Source: Anaeromassilibacillus sp. An250
GTDB taxonomy: Bacteria > Bacillota > Clostridia > Oscillospirales > Acutalibacteraceae
Direction: 5' to 3'
Length of the DNA stretch: 64,000 bases
NCBI RefSeq assembly: GCF_002159845.1
Contig: NZ_NFJK01000016.1
Coordinates: 1 to 64,000, forward strand
The notes under the pieces were generated by a model. The model searched no databases. It saw nothing but the letters and a program-made list of their open reading frames with translations, and was not told the DNA's origin. Made by a program: the position numbers and the translations under genes. Positions 35,601 through 43,690 of the stretch are shown here, one piece after another. The first letter of the stretch is position 1, and every line of letters begins with the position of its first letter.

Positions 35601-36002
35601 TCGAGGTTTTTCCAATTGGTAGACAACGAGGGCACGGTCATTCTGGACTGTTACTATAACAGCCCAACCGCAGCACAGCTGCGCATCGAGAGGGACAGCA
35701 ACAATGGCGGCTTGTACAACGACTATGAATATATGCTGAACATGACCCATATGACTATGGACATCACTTGTAACAATGTAGCCACCGCCGCGTTTGACGG
35801 CGCTGTATCAAACGACAATGGAAACATCGTGCTGAGTGACGTTTTGGTGGCAAAGCAGGGCGGCTCTGCGACGGATACGCCGTTTGACATGCTGGCACTC
35901 AAGCCGTTCCAAGACGTTTCAAAAATTTATCTGATGAACCGGCTGGACAAGACGCGGCTGTTGCATGCAACGCTCTCCAAATTCTGGATTGAAAAGCTGT
36001 AA
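32616..36002 (+). CDS. Baseplate-like N-terminus fused to GH2 glycoside hydrolase and C-terminal beta domains
   Basis: 1128 residues, no signal peptide. Residues 1-115 resemble the N-terminal adaptor of phage baseplate upper (BppU-type) proteins (NEDWTFTAADEECDIGYAG, GPVYAQLRASAPDGRIKK, LMLHVKCSIN), followed by a helical linker. Residues about 155-730 are GH2: jelly-roll with SWETVNIPHTCNVSDG, Ig-like region, TIM barrel with catalytic acid/base E532 in FWGLSNELN and nucleophile E630 in FWAVGEYGAG. Residues 820-905 are Ig-like (SKLDLQVGQAKEVHV) and 910-1128 form a beta-sandwich, possibly carbohydrate-binding. GH2 enzymes act on beta-galactosides, beta-glucuronides or beta-mannosides. It has the RBS AGGGAGG. 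Probably attached to a phage-tail-like structure or released through the holin. Confidence 0.82.
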   Translation: MILLNEDWTFTAADEECDIGYAGENGVRTLDIQMSGLEYAGWDFFLDVQRKGQKDIWAVEPEALDGDLLLRIPIRRAYLIEDGPVYAQLRASAPDGRIKKSAQLMLHVKCSINSVESAPSPLPSEFAAYEARMVAIRDAVEELFGRSAVPYEIVDFCEGWAFSKDQSSWETVNIPHTCNVSDGMSGSMYRGKAYYRKDLFVSREDAAIDFVLVFCAAGQSSEIYVNGRFCDAYPGGYTPNIVDISPYLSQGSNEILIVCDNSPSEDVIPVSGDFNLNNGLHEKVYLCRVGRVSFDPQAYGMDRMHVTQNNISEQAAAFTVETAVNNRSGCSVQAAVTFTVCDTEGATVAEETVLAEIPAHTLQVVSYDGQIANPHLWDGIEDPYRYVVKAELAAPDKVDEQSVRIGFRYFSINAQQGFLLNGRPYPLRGVALHQDYPGAMSAMTQEQFHADYADIAELGCNFVRLAHYPHDAYAFEQCDALGLVVQTEIPWVNHLGPDASEAYHNSIEQNLRSMIRNYYNHPSIVFWGLSNELNCTHWNSGGTPQGGFSSEMAVAWNNEFYALAKMLDPTRYVGFTAYGPTFDGSDPDDWQADFIASNEYKGWYGGTFNQFGTQMDAYRTGTQKFWAVGEYGAGNNPNTHSDNPMETTETGSGGARHDEEYANLFHEAYLAQIQERPWLVYTAAWLLYDFAVSNRNEGGTPFLNDKGLITRDRQTKKDIYYLYQAAWSDQPVCYITSRRFRLRETATIKIKVYSNCEQLTLSRDGEPVQTLYAPVKCGCVWEFDPVAFVNASEVYTVTGIRGEEVLSDTVTFLTSAISGQILPESIAADVSKLDLQVGQAKEVHVSYVPNTANVELDYTAALTGLAGSAVPSGATVTVTASEAGSGTLNLALDWNGASVSIPVTAEETPEYLCYFDFTTGSNDDPSVEDSTGNATCTMEGFAWDETSGFTENGLKTTASGSSTEMVTISGFDLSECTNGFRMHMEYAGFASTWDRSRFFQLVDNEGTVILDCYYNSPTAAQLRIERDSNNGGLYNDYEYMLNMTHMTMDITCNNVATAAFDGAVSNDNGNIVLSDVLVAKQGGSATDTPFDMLALKPFQDVSKIYLMNRLDKTRLLHATLSKFWIEKL

Positions 36003-36297
36003 ATGGTTGTTAAGTACTTAAAATGCAGTTCCAATAAAGGCAACGGCGAAGAATCGGATACGGCTTTAGGGGGGAATTAAGCCCGAAAGAGCGTAACAGC
36101 CCATGGACTCCTGAGTCATACTTCCTGGTTGTTCCTCTGCTCCTTGTCAAAGGCCAGCGGCTGTGGTAGGATAAAGATCATTCATAAAGGCCAGAAGCTT
36201 TCCCAGCAAGCATGGAGGGCAAAAAGCTTGAAACATGATGGAAACGCCGGAAAGAGCGGGGCCATGGGCAATACGACACGCGATTGGAGGAACAAAC

Positions 36298-36807
36298 ATG
36301 AACATCCGAACAGAACGGCCGGACGATTATGAGGCCGTATATTCCCTTGTGGAGCAGGCATTTGCCTCCGCAGAGCATAGCGATGGAACCGAACAGGATC
36401 TAGTCGCCGCTCTGCGGAAGGGAGAGGCGTTTGTGCCAGAACTTTCGTTGGTTGCAGAAATAGATGGCAAAATTGTCGGCCATATCCTGTTTACAGAGGC
36501 AAAAGTCGGAGGCGATACCGTTCTTGTTCTGGCACCGCTCTCTGTGCTTCCGGCGTATCAAAGGCGGGGCGTTGGAACCGCTTTGATTCAGGAGGGCCAC
36601 CAGATTGCCAGAAGACTGGGATATGCTTACTCATTGGTGTTGGGGAGCGAAACCTACTATCCGCGCTGTGGGTATCTGCCTGCGGAATCGTTCGGCATAG
36701 AGATCCCGGAAGGGATGCCACCCGCAAACTTTTTGGCGATCCGCCTGCGGGAGGATGCAAAGCCAGTCCATGGAGCGGTGATTTATGCAAAGGAATTTGG
36801 CATTTGA
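36298..36807 (+). CDS. GNAT-family N-acetyltransferase (YhbS-like)
   Basis: 169 residues. Family pattern of YhbS-type GNATs: start IRTERPDDYEAVYSLVEQAF, EIDGKIVGHILFTEAKV, then motif A LAPLSVLPAYQRRGVGTALI and VLGSETYYPRCGYLPAESFG, which is the hallmark VLGdpxYYxRfGF-type segment. The ATG at 36298 has TTGGAGG; the upstream frame is not conserved. Acts on an unknown amine. A terminator lies about 100 bp downstream. Confidence 0.9.
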   Translation: MNIRTERPDDYEAVYSLVEQAFASAEHSDGTEQDLVAALRKGEAFVPELSLVAEIDGKIVGHILFTEAKVGGDTVLVLAPLSVLPAYQRRGVGTALIQEGHQIARRLGYAYSLVLGSETYYPRCGYLPAESFGIEIPEGMPPANFLAIRLREDAKPVHGAVIYAKEFGI

Positions 36808-36910
36808 GAAACGTTCCCAAAGCAGGAACCTTTTTCAGGAGAACTTAAAGATTCTATCCGGCGTTCACCGGGCGATTGCCTCATTGCCTTTTCTATAAGT
36901 GCAAAAATAG

Positions 36911-36941
36911 AGCGGCTCCCCAGGCTGGGGGCCGCTTATTT
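36911..36941 (+). terminator. Rho-independent terminator
   Basis: AGCGGC-TC-CCCAG...GGGG-GCCGCT stem followed by TATTTT. Confidence 0.7.
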
Positions 36942-37029
36942 TGTGAATATGTGGTTCGAGAAGCAAAAATAGGCCTTTTCAATCGTTAGAAGGATGGCCG
37001 GCGATGAACTTTCATCCGGAACACCCTAA

Positions 37030-37458
37030 TCAAAATTTGATAGTACCGTCCCCGGCCATCAGTTCGGTCATTTCCTCGATACGTTCTAGTGGAAACGGAG
37101 GTTCACACAAGGGTTTCATAGCGATGGACATCAGCTTCATCGGGTTGTCGTCTGCGGCTACCCGATTGGAACTAAGCTTTCCACAGCGGCGGCAGCGATG
37201 AATGATCGCCCACTCTCCGTTTTTTCGGACCCATACCGCGACAGGTTCCATGAGACTGCCGCAATCGGATGCGCGGTCTCCTGGCTCTATGTCCACATGG
37301 AGGCTCGAAAGGCAGTTCGGGCAGTGGTTGCGGTGGTCGCTTCCGGCTCCTGCAGAGACCACCAGGCGTCCGCACTGCTTACAGGTAAAGCTATCCGTAC
37401 ATGCATGTGTTTTATAATACCCTTTTTTAAAGTGTTTCTTTTTGTTTTCACGGTTCAT
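37030..37458 (-). CDS. RNHCP-domain protein
   Basis: 142 residues. Zinc-ribbon-like: FTCKQCGRLVV, then DHRNHCPNCLSSLHVDIEPGDRA (RNHCP motif), CGSLMEPVAVWVRKNGEW, IIHRCRRCGKLSSNRVAADD. This is the full signature of the RNHCP family, whose function is unknown. Cysteine pairs at about 28/31, 50/53 and 95/98 probably bind zinc. The ATG at 37458 has AAGGAG; the upstream seven codons have none. Confidence 0.88.
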   Translation of the reverse strand: MNRENKKKHFKKGYYKTHACTDSFTCKQCGRLVVSAGAGSDHRNHCPNCLSSLHVDIEPGDRASDCGSLMEPVAVWVRKNGEWAIIHRCRRCGKLSSNRVAADDNPMKLMSIAMKPLCEPPFPLERIEEMTELMAGDGTIKF

Positions 37459-37966
37459 TGATTTTATTCTCCTTAACACAATAGAATGCAGTTGTATGAT
37501 ACCAGTGTCAGGACAATAAAAAAGGATAACCCTCGATACGATGGGTTATCCGGTACGCTTTTCTAGACGAATTTGTTGGGCATAAAAGCGCATTGTACAA
37601 TTTTTGTACAATGCCATTGAAAAAGGATTCAACAAAAAAATTCAGCCAAAAATAGATTTGGAAAGAGACCAGCCTGCACAACAATCCGCAAAAAACGCAC
37701 AACAAAAAACCCATCCTATTTAGATGGATAACATTTTTATTGCCCGATCATTTGCAGATAGCCGACATCAAGCCACTCCCCTTCGTCTTGTTTCTTATAT
37801 TATAGCATAGGATTGGAAAAAAGTAAATCCCTTGTATCTTCCTTGCGCTATAAAGTGGTGCAGTGCGCTGCCTCTTTACAAATTTCGGAAAATCCGATAT
37901 ACTAATTTAGTTAGACGGGAAACGTTTGGTTTGCCACAGATGAAATCAATGTTTAAGGATGGTAGT
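37459..37966. other. Intergenic region with hairpins
   Basis: About 500 bp. A hairpin ATAACCC...GGGTTAT (37527-37552) is followed by a perfect 11-bp dyad at 37590-37614. A 68-codon minus frame (37508-37714) is hydrophobic, lacks a ribosome site and was not called. The upstream part of the prfB frame (37832-37966) is open but unlike RF2. Confidence 0.4.
37590..37614. promoter_or_regulatory. Perfect 11-bp inverted repeat
   Basis: GCATTGTACAA-TTT-TTGTACAATGC. Without a T-run terminator tail; could be a dimer-binding operator or a hairpin in a transcript. Confidence 0.4.
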
Positions 37967-39097
37967 ATGCTGCAATTTGATGAATTAAGGCTGGAACTGG
38001 AGGGGCTGCGCCCGGAAATCGACGACCTTGCTGAGGCGCTGGGCCTGGAACGTATGCGAAACGAAATTGCGGAGCTGGACACAAAGGCTTCGATGCCGGG
38101 ATTCTGGGATGACGCGCAGAATTCTCAGAAGATTTTACAGAGGTCCAGCTCACTTAAGGATAAAATTGCGGCGTATGAGAAATTGACCGCCGCTTATGAT
38201 GACACGATGGCGCTGATTGAGCTTGGCAATGAGGAGGGAGATGAATCCTTGCTCCCAGAAGCCAAAGACGAATTGAAAAATATTCGTGAGAGCTTGGAGA
38301 CACAGCGTCTTTCCACACTGCTCAACGGAGAGTATGATGATAAAAACGCCATCCTCACTTTTCATGCAGGCGCAGGTGGCACAGAGGCCCAAGACTGGGC
38401 GGAAATGCTCTATCGCATGTACTGCCGTTGGGGAGAGCGCCACAATTTTAAGGTGAGCACGCTGGACTATCTGGACGGCGAGGAAGCTGGACTGAAGAGC
38501 GCCAGTATTCTGATTGAGGGCGAGAACGCCTATGGCTTTTTAAAGAGCGAAAGCGGCGTGCACCGTTTGGTGCGTGTTTCGCCGTTTGACGCTTCCGGCC
38601 GCCGCCATACGTCGTTTTCCTCCTTGGAGGTTATGCCCGAGATCGATGACACCATCGAGATTGAGATCGACCCGGCCGATATCAAGATGGATGTCTACCG
38701 CGCAAGCGGCGCAGGCGGCCAGAAGGTCAACAAGACCTCTTCCGCTGTGCGTTTGACGCACATCCCGACCGGTATCGTCGTCTCTTGCCAGGTGGAGCGC
38801 AGCCAGTATCAGAACCGGGACGTTGCGATGCGTATGTTGAAATCCAAGTTGTTGGAGATTAAGGAACGTGAGAACCTAGAGCGTATCGAGGATATCAAGG
38901 GGGTACAGAAGGAGATCGCCTGGGGTTCCCAGATCCGTTCGTACGTCTTCATGCCATATACGTTGGTCAAGGACCATCGGACTGGTTTTGAAACGGGCAA
39001 TATCAATGCCGTGATGGACGGCGACCTCGACGGTTTTATCAACGCTTACTTAAAGGCGCAGAGCCTTGGCACACTGGGCGATTACGGCGATGCGTAA
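37967..39097 (+). CDS. prfB: Peptide chain release factor 2
   Basis: 376 residues. RF2 marks: anticodon-like SPF in VRVSPFDASGRRHTSF, the catalytic GGQ in RASGAGGQKVNKTSSAV and the C-terminal IRSYVFMPYTLVKDHRTG. Releases peptides at UGA and UAA. The chain is continuous in one frame: the programmed +1 frameshift site (CUU UGA C) found near codon 26 in many RF2 genes is absent. The start at 37967 gives the usual N-terminus LQFDELRLELEGL. A terminator follows. Confidence 0.95.
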   Translation: MLQFDELRLELEGLRPEIDDLAEALGLERMRNEIAELDTKASMPGFWDDAQNSQKILQRSSSLKDKIAAYEKLTAAYDDTMALIELGNEEGDESLLPEAKDELKNIRESLETQRLSTLLNGEYDDKNAILTFHAGAGGTEAQDWAEMLYRMYCRWGERHNFKVSTLDYLDGEEAGLKSASILIEGENAYGFLKSESGVHRLVRVSPFDASGRRHTSFSSLEVMPEIDDTIEIEIDPADIKMDVYRASGAGGQKVNKTSSAVRLTHIPTGIVVSCQVERSQYQNRDVAMRMLKSKLLEIKERENLERIEDIKGVQKEIAWGSQIRSYVFMPYTLVKDHRTGFETGNINAVMDGDLDGFINAYLKAQSLGTLGDYGDA

Positions 39098-39134
39098 TAA
39101 TTTCCAGGGGAATAACCGTAGTTGACAGAGTATG

Positions 39135-39183
39135 AACAAGCGCAGTTCCGGCAGGGATTTCCGCCAGAACTGCGCTTGTTTTG
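39135..39183 (+). terminator. Rho-independent terminator
   Basis: Strong stem CAAGCGCAGTTC...GAACTGCGCTTG followed by TTTTG; serves prfB and possibly the convergent primosome genes. Confidence 0.8.
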
Positions 39184-39272
39184 TATATGGGTGATGTACC
39201 TTGAAACAGCCGCTCTACAAACGGTACTGCCGTGGCCTATGGAAAAATAATGGCCCGTCCTTGGAAGAAGGG

Positions 39273-40280
39273 TCAGCGGTTGCTTTGGTCTGCGGCGCGC
39301 ATCCGCTTTTGTAGGCGAACATCCCGCCCGCAGAACGATAGACGCACATAGCCGCCCAAGATGCGCGAGGCAAAGCGCTCCGTGTAGCGCTCTTCGATTT
39401 CTTTCATGGTCAGGTTCGTGCTGATAATCGTGGGCCTTTGCGCCATCTGGCGTGTGTTGACGATGTTGTAGATCTCTGCAACAGAAAACGCTGTGCGGAA
39501 TTCGGTCCCGAGGTCATCCAAGATCAAGAGGTCGCAGTCGAGTAGCAACGAACTGGTGTCATTCTCCTCTTCACGCCCGAAGTGCTCCCGTTCCAATTTT
39601 GCGACGATGTTGTTCACAGAGCTATATACCACACCAAACCCCTTGGCAATCGCTGTATTTGCAATTGCAAGCGAGAGGTGAGTCTTTCCTAAACCTGTTC
39701 CGCCCATCAGGATCAGATTGGAACTATGTAGCGAAAAGTTTTGCGCGTATGTCATGCAGACATCCAGGACGCGCGTCATCGTCCCGCGTTCCGACCGTCC
39801 AGATGCCTCCGGCTGTTCGGAGTAGTAATCGAGTGAGAACGTCTCGAACGTAGAGAGGGAGAGGGGGGTGAGTGCATTTAAACTTTTATACGCCTCTGCG
39901 CGCAGGCGCTTTTTTAGACAGCTGCACATATGGCCGTCCACATATCCAGTATCCGAACAGTAGGAGCAAGCATAATGGGGTTCTAGAAAGTCTTTGGGAA
40001 GGCCTGCCTGCTCCAAAAGGCCGTCCAACTCTTTTTGGAGGGCTTGGTTGCGTTCTTTGAGACGGCTCAAATGTTCCTTGGCGTTTGCACCGCCCAACAC
40101 GGCCCGCGCTGCGGTGATGGCTGTGGAGGCAAGTTCTCTCTCAATTTGCCCTGCGCGCGGAAAGGCGCTGTACAGCTCTGTGCGGTGTGCCTCCGCTTCC
40201 TGTTCTGCGCGTGCTTTTTGTTCCGATAACGCTGTAGCTGCGGCCAGATAGACCTCTTTGCTGTATCCCACTTCTGTCAC
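39273..40280 (-). CDS. Primosome AAA+ ATPase (DnaC/DnaI-like helicase loader)
   Basis: 335 residues. A zinc-type segment CSYCSDTGYVDGHMCSC near residues 110-126 precedes the ATPase: Walker A LMGGTGLGKTHLSLAIANT, Walker B LLILDDLGTEF, sensor region IISTNLTMKEIEERYTERFASRI. These are DnaC/DnaI family features, the cysteine motif being the N-terminal zinc binding of DnaI-type loaders. Loads the replicative helicase. The start overlaps the stop of the DnaD gene by 4 nt, so both are co-translated. Confidence 0.88.
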   Translation of the reverse strand: MTEVGYSKEVYLAAATALSEQKARAEQEAEAHRTELYSAFPRAGQIERELASTAITAARAVLGGANAKEHLSRLKERNQALQKELDGLLEQAGLPKDFLEPHYACSYCSDTGYVDGHMCSCLKKRLRAEAYKSLNALTPLSLSTFETFSLDYYSEQPEASGRSERGTMTRVLDVCMTYAQNFSLHSSNLILMGGTGLGKTHLSLAIANTAIAKGFGVVYSSVNNIVAKLEREHFGREEENDTSSLLLDCDLLILDDLGTEFRTAFSVAEIYNIVNTRQMAQRPTIISTNLTMKEIEERYTERFASRILGGYVRLSFCGRDVRLQKRMRAADQSNR

Positions 40281-41302
40281 TCCCCATTAAAATGATCGAA
40301 GGCGCCGGAGCGCTCGAACTCGTCAATGTCATAGGTGCTTTTTGCAGCAGATTCCTGCTTACGGGCTGCGGCCTTGCGCAGTTTCTCCTCTTGTGCCTGC
40401 TGGAGCGTCGTAATGCCCTGTTCGTGCCAGCGGGAGAGGATGCCATTCATGTAGCTCAGGCTCAGTTGACCTTTTGTATCTACGCAGCGCTCATATGCTT
40501 CGCGCAGTAGCGCGGGGGAAAAGCCCCAGTCGTTGACCCATGCAGCGGCAAGGGTTTCTTCTTTGGCAGTGGGGGAGCGGTGCGCAATGCCCAAGGTTTG
40601 TTCCACCACGCGCCACGCCTTGGCATTTTCCGCAATTTTGCGCAGCTTCTCTTCCGCTTTTTGATGGGTAAAAATTTCCTCCTCCGCCCAATCCATACCG
40701 ACCTTTTCGATATACCGGGTGCTTGTTTTGCCTGCATTGGCCGCATATTGCAATAGCATCAAGATGACATCCACTGGGAGGCCGAAGTCGTCGTGCAACA
40801 TTAAAAGTGTTGCAGAACAGCCGTTGCTCAGCAGCCGTCCCAGGATGCGTTGGGCGTCCTGCATCAGATAAGCGATTTCTCCCGATTCCGCCATCCGTTT
40901 GGCAACGAATGCATTGTCCGGTTTTTGCGGGCGGGTGAGAATCGATGCGGGCCTGGCCTTGGCAGGAGGTTCTAGCACAGGAGCAGCAACGGCCGGCACA
41001 GCGGGGGAAGGGGAATCTGCGGGAATCGCCTGCGTCCCGTCCGCTGTAGGTTTGATCTCCACGCCGTTAATTGTCAGCAGATTGGCGTCTTGCTGCCAGA
41101 AGAGCAGCGCTTCCTCGACGGCATCTTCTGAAAGGCCAAGCGCCTGTGCGGGTTCTTTCGGTTCAAAGCCGTGGTCCGCATGGCGCAGGACCCAGAGCAG
41201 CACCTTTAGCTGGTTTGGGCTGGCAATCTTTAGATATTGATCCACAACGGCGCACGGCACAGCAAAGATTGTGTTCCAAGCGCCCAGGTTGAGTAAGTAC
41301 AA
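40277..41302 (-). CDS. DnaD-domain primosome protein
   Basis: 341 residues. N-terminal winged-helix region (SPNQLKVLLWVLRHADHGF) and a DnaB2/DnaD C-terminal region (LPVDVILMLLQYAANAGKTSTRYIEKVGMDWAEEEI, residues about 175-225, interrupted here only for brevity). YIEKVGMDW is the typical YxxxIxxxW signature. A Pro/Ala-rich linker (about 95-120) separates it from the N-terminus. Acts in replication restart with the neighbouring ATPase. First gene of the pair, on the minus strand. Confidence 0.85.
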   Translation of the reverse strand: MYLLNLGAWNTIFAVPCAVVDQYLKIASPNQLKVLLWVLRHADHGFEPKEPAQALGLSEDAVEEALLFWQQDANLLTINGVEIKPTADGTQAIPADSPSPAVPAVAAPVLEPPAKARPASILTRPQKPDNAFVAKRMAESGEIAYLMQDAQRILGRLLSNGCSATLLMLHDDFGLPVDVILMLLQYAANAGKTSTRYIEKVGMDWAEEEIFTHQKAEEKLRKIAENAKAWRVVEQTLGIAHRSPTAKEETLAAAWVNDWGFSPALLREAYERCVDTKGQLSLSYMNGILSRWHEQGITTLQQAQEEKLRKAAARKQESAAKSTYDIDEFERSGAFDHFNGE

Positions 41303-41458
41303 ATGGCTCCCTCCAGTTGTTCGATTCGAAATGACATGATGCCAAAAAAGTACAACACATGATAATATATGATATTGTATTATAGCATGTCCAGCTCAAA
41401 ATGGGAAACCCTATTAGGAGGATGCTCAAATCCATTTAAAAAAATTTGGAAAAATGTG

Positions 41459-41487
41459 TTGACAAACTGGAAAGGCTGTCGTATAAT
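41459..41487 (+). promoter_or_regulatory. tRNA promoter
   Basis: TTGACA, 17-bp spacer, TATAAT, 34 bp before the tRNA: consensus sigma-A promoter. Confidence 0.85.
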
Positions 41488-41521
41488 AATTCACGCACCA
41501 AGCAAAACGGATGCAAGATAT

Positions 41522-41597
41522 GCGAACGTAGCTCATCTGGTAGAGCGCCACCTTGCCAAGGTGGAGGTAGCGAGTTCGAGCCTCGTCGTTCGCTCCA
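41522..41597 (+). tRNA. tRNA-Gly (anticodon GCC)
   Basis: 76 nt with complete cloverleaf: acceptor GCGAACG/CGTTCGC, D-loop with AGCTCATCTGGTAGAGC, anticodon stem CCACC-TTGCCAA-GGTGG (anticodon GCC), T-loop GTTCGAGCC and encoded CCA end. Confidence 0.96.
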
Positions 41598-41602
41598 TAT
41601 TA

Positions 41603-41634
41603 GGCTCCTCACAATGTGAGGAGCCGTTTTTTTG
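41603..41634 (+). terminator. tRNA terminator
   Basis: GGCTCCTCAC-AAT-GTGAGGAGCC followed by TTTTTTT, 6 bp after the tRNA. A second hairpin CGAAAGCC...GGCTTTCG follows at 41640-41670. Confidence 0.9.
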
Positions 41635-41831
41635 TTTTTCGAAAGCCTTGCGCAAGCGATGGCTTTCGAAAAGCTACGCAATATAGTTTTTAGCAGAAGG
41701 CACGTCCGTGCAAAACGAAGAAAAACTGCGCACGTCCCCATAGAAAATTTTATGACAAAATCCATACCACTGTTGCGCGGAGTATGTTATAATAATAAAC
41801 GTTTGTAAATTTTAAAGAAGAGGGATCATAT

Positions 41832-43652
41832 ATGGATGTAAGAAACGACCTGAGAAATATCGCCATCATTGCCCACGTCGACCATGGGAAGACTACCTTG
41901 GTGGATCAGCTCCTGAAGCAGAGCGGCATTTTTCGCGCGAACCAGGAGGTTGCGGAGCGTGTGATGGACTCCAATGATCTGGAGAGGGAACGCGGCATCA
42001 CCATCCTCTCCAAAAATACGGCGGTCATCTATCAGGATACAAAGATCAACATTGTCGATACGCCTGGTCACGCCGATTTTGGAGGCGAGGTGGAGCGCAT
42101 CCTCATGATGGTGGACGGCGTTCTGCTGCTGGTGGACGCTTTTGAAGGCTGTATGCCTCAGACACGCTTTGTGTTGAAAAAAGCTTTGGGCCTTGGGAAA
42201 AAGCCTGTCGTTGTAGTGAATAAAATTGACCGGCCCGGTGCGCGCCCAGCTGAGGTTGTAGACGAGGTTTTAGACCTCTTTATCGAGTTGGGGGCCAACG
42301 ACGACCAGCTCGAATTCCCTGTGGTGTATGCATCCGGCAGGGACGGCTATGCGACGCTGGACCCCGCAGTGCCCGGTAAGGACATGAAGCCGCTGTTTGA
42401 TATGATCCTCAAAGAAGTGCCTGCGCCTACGGGTGAGCTGAACGGCCCAACACAGGTGCTCTTCTCCAATGTGGACTATGACGATTATGTGGGACGTATC
42501 GGCATCGGCCGTGTGGAGCGCGGCGAGGTGCACGACGGCGAAAATGTCGTGCTTTGCCACCGCGACGGTACCACGAAGAACGTCCGGGTTGTTAAGCTGT
42601 ATCAGTTTGAAGGCCTCAAACGCGTCGAGGTGGAAAGCGCAAAGCTTGGCGACATCGTGGCAGTTTCCGGCATCACAGATCTGAACATCGGGGAGACCAT
42701 TTGCTCGCCCGACTGCATCGAACCTTTGCCGTTTGTCAAGATCGACGAGCCGACCGTTTCCATGATCTTTATGGTCAACAACAGCCCCTTTGCAGGGCGC
42801 GAGGGCAAGTATGTCACCTCCCGTAACCTGCGCGACCGCCTGTTCAAAGAGGTTGAGACCAACGTCGCCATGCGCGTGGAGGAAACTGACACCACCGAGG
42901 CGTTTAAGGTGAGTGGACGCGGTGAGTTGCATCTCTCGATCCTGATTGAGCAGATGCGCCGTCAGGGATATGAGTTCCAGGTTTCCAGCCCGCAGGTCAT
43001 TTATAAAGAGATTGACGGGAAACGCTGCGAGCCGATCGAACTGCTCATGATTGAGGTGCCGGACAATTACGTCGGCGTCGTCATGGAAAAACTCGGCTCC
43101 CGCAAGGCAGAAATTGTCAATATGGGCACGCGCGACACCGGCGTGACCCATCTGGAATTCAAAATTCCAGCGCGTGGTTTGATGGGGTACCGCCAGGAAT
43201 TCCTCAGCGACACCAACGGAAACGGCATCATGAACAATGTGTTCGACTGCTACGAACCCTATAAGGGCGATTTACAGAGCCGCCAGCAGGGGTCTTTGAT
43301 CGCGCACGAGGCGGGGGAGACCACCGGCTATGGCCTTTGGCAAGCGCAAGACCGTGGCCGTATGTTTGTCGGCCCCGGCCTGGAAGTCTATGAAGGCATG
43401 ATCGTCGGCGTCAGCCCTAAGAGTGAAGATATTGTAGTGAATGTATGCAAGAAAAAGCATGTCACCAACACCCGTGCAGCTGGGTCCGACGAAGCGCTCA
43501 AGTTGGTCCCGCCAAGCATCCTCAGCTTGGAACAGTGCCTCGAATTCATCAAGGACGACGAGCTGGTCGAGGTTACACCCAAGAGCATCCGTATGCGCAA
43601 AAAGATCCTTGATAAGGAAACGCGCATGAAGATGGCAAGCCGGAAAAAATAA
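41832..43652 (+). CDS. typA: Translational GTPase TypA/BipA
   Basis: 606 residues, standard TypA length. G1 IIAHVDHGKTTL (residues 13-24), ERERGITILSKN switch I region, DTPGHADFGGEVERIL, NKIDRPGARP. TypA-specific C-terminal features are EPIELLMIEVPDNYVGVVME, MGTRDTGVTHLEF and AGSDEALKLVPP. It binds 70S ribosomes and affects stress adaptation and 50S assembly. Start ATG after AAGAGGG. Followed 38 bp later by an exonuclease gene. Confidence 0.96.
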   Translation: MDVRNDLRNIAIIAHVDHGKTTLVDQLLKQSGIFRANQEVAERVMDSNDLERERGITILSKNTAVIYQDTKINIVDTPGHADFGGEVERILMMVDGVLLLVDAFEGCMPQTRFVLKKALGLGKKPVVVVNKIDRPGARPAEVVDEVLDLFIELGANDDQLEFPVVYASGRDGYATLDPAVPGKDMKPLFDMILKEVPAPTGELNGPTQVLFSNVDYDDYVGRIGIGRVERGEVHDGENVVLCHRDGTTKNVRVVKLYQFEGLKRVEVESAKLGDIVAVSGITDLNIGETICSPDCIEPLPFVKIDEPTVSMIFMVNNSPFAGREGKYVTSRNLRDRLFKEVETNVAMRVEETDTTEAFKVSGRGELHLSILIEQMRRQGYEFQVSSPQVIYKEIDGKRCEPIELLMIEVPDNYVGVVMEKLGSRKAEIVNMGTRDTGVTHLEFKIPARGLMGYRQEFLSDTNGNGIMNNVFDCYEPYKGDLQSRQQGSLIAHEAGETTGYGLWQAQDRGRMFVGPGLEVYEGMIVGVSPKSEDIVVNVCKKKHVTNTRAAGSDEALKLVPPSILSLEQCLEFIKDDELVEVTPKSIRMRKKILDKETRMKMASRKK

Positions 43653-43690
43653 TCCTGCGCGGAATTCCACTTGGAGGTACGGCCGATCTT

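Noticed and set aside
34404-35750. 448-codon minus-strand frame opposite the GH2 gene
   Set aside because: No start signals, Arg/Ile-rich shadow; the plus-strand frame has clear catalytic motifs.
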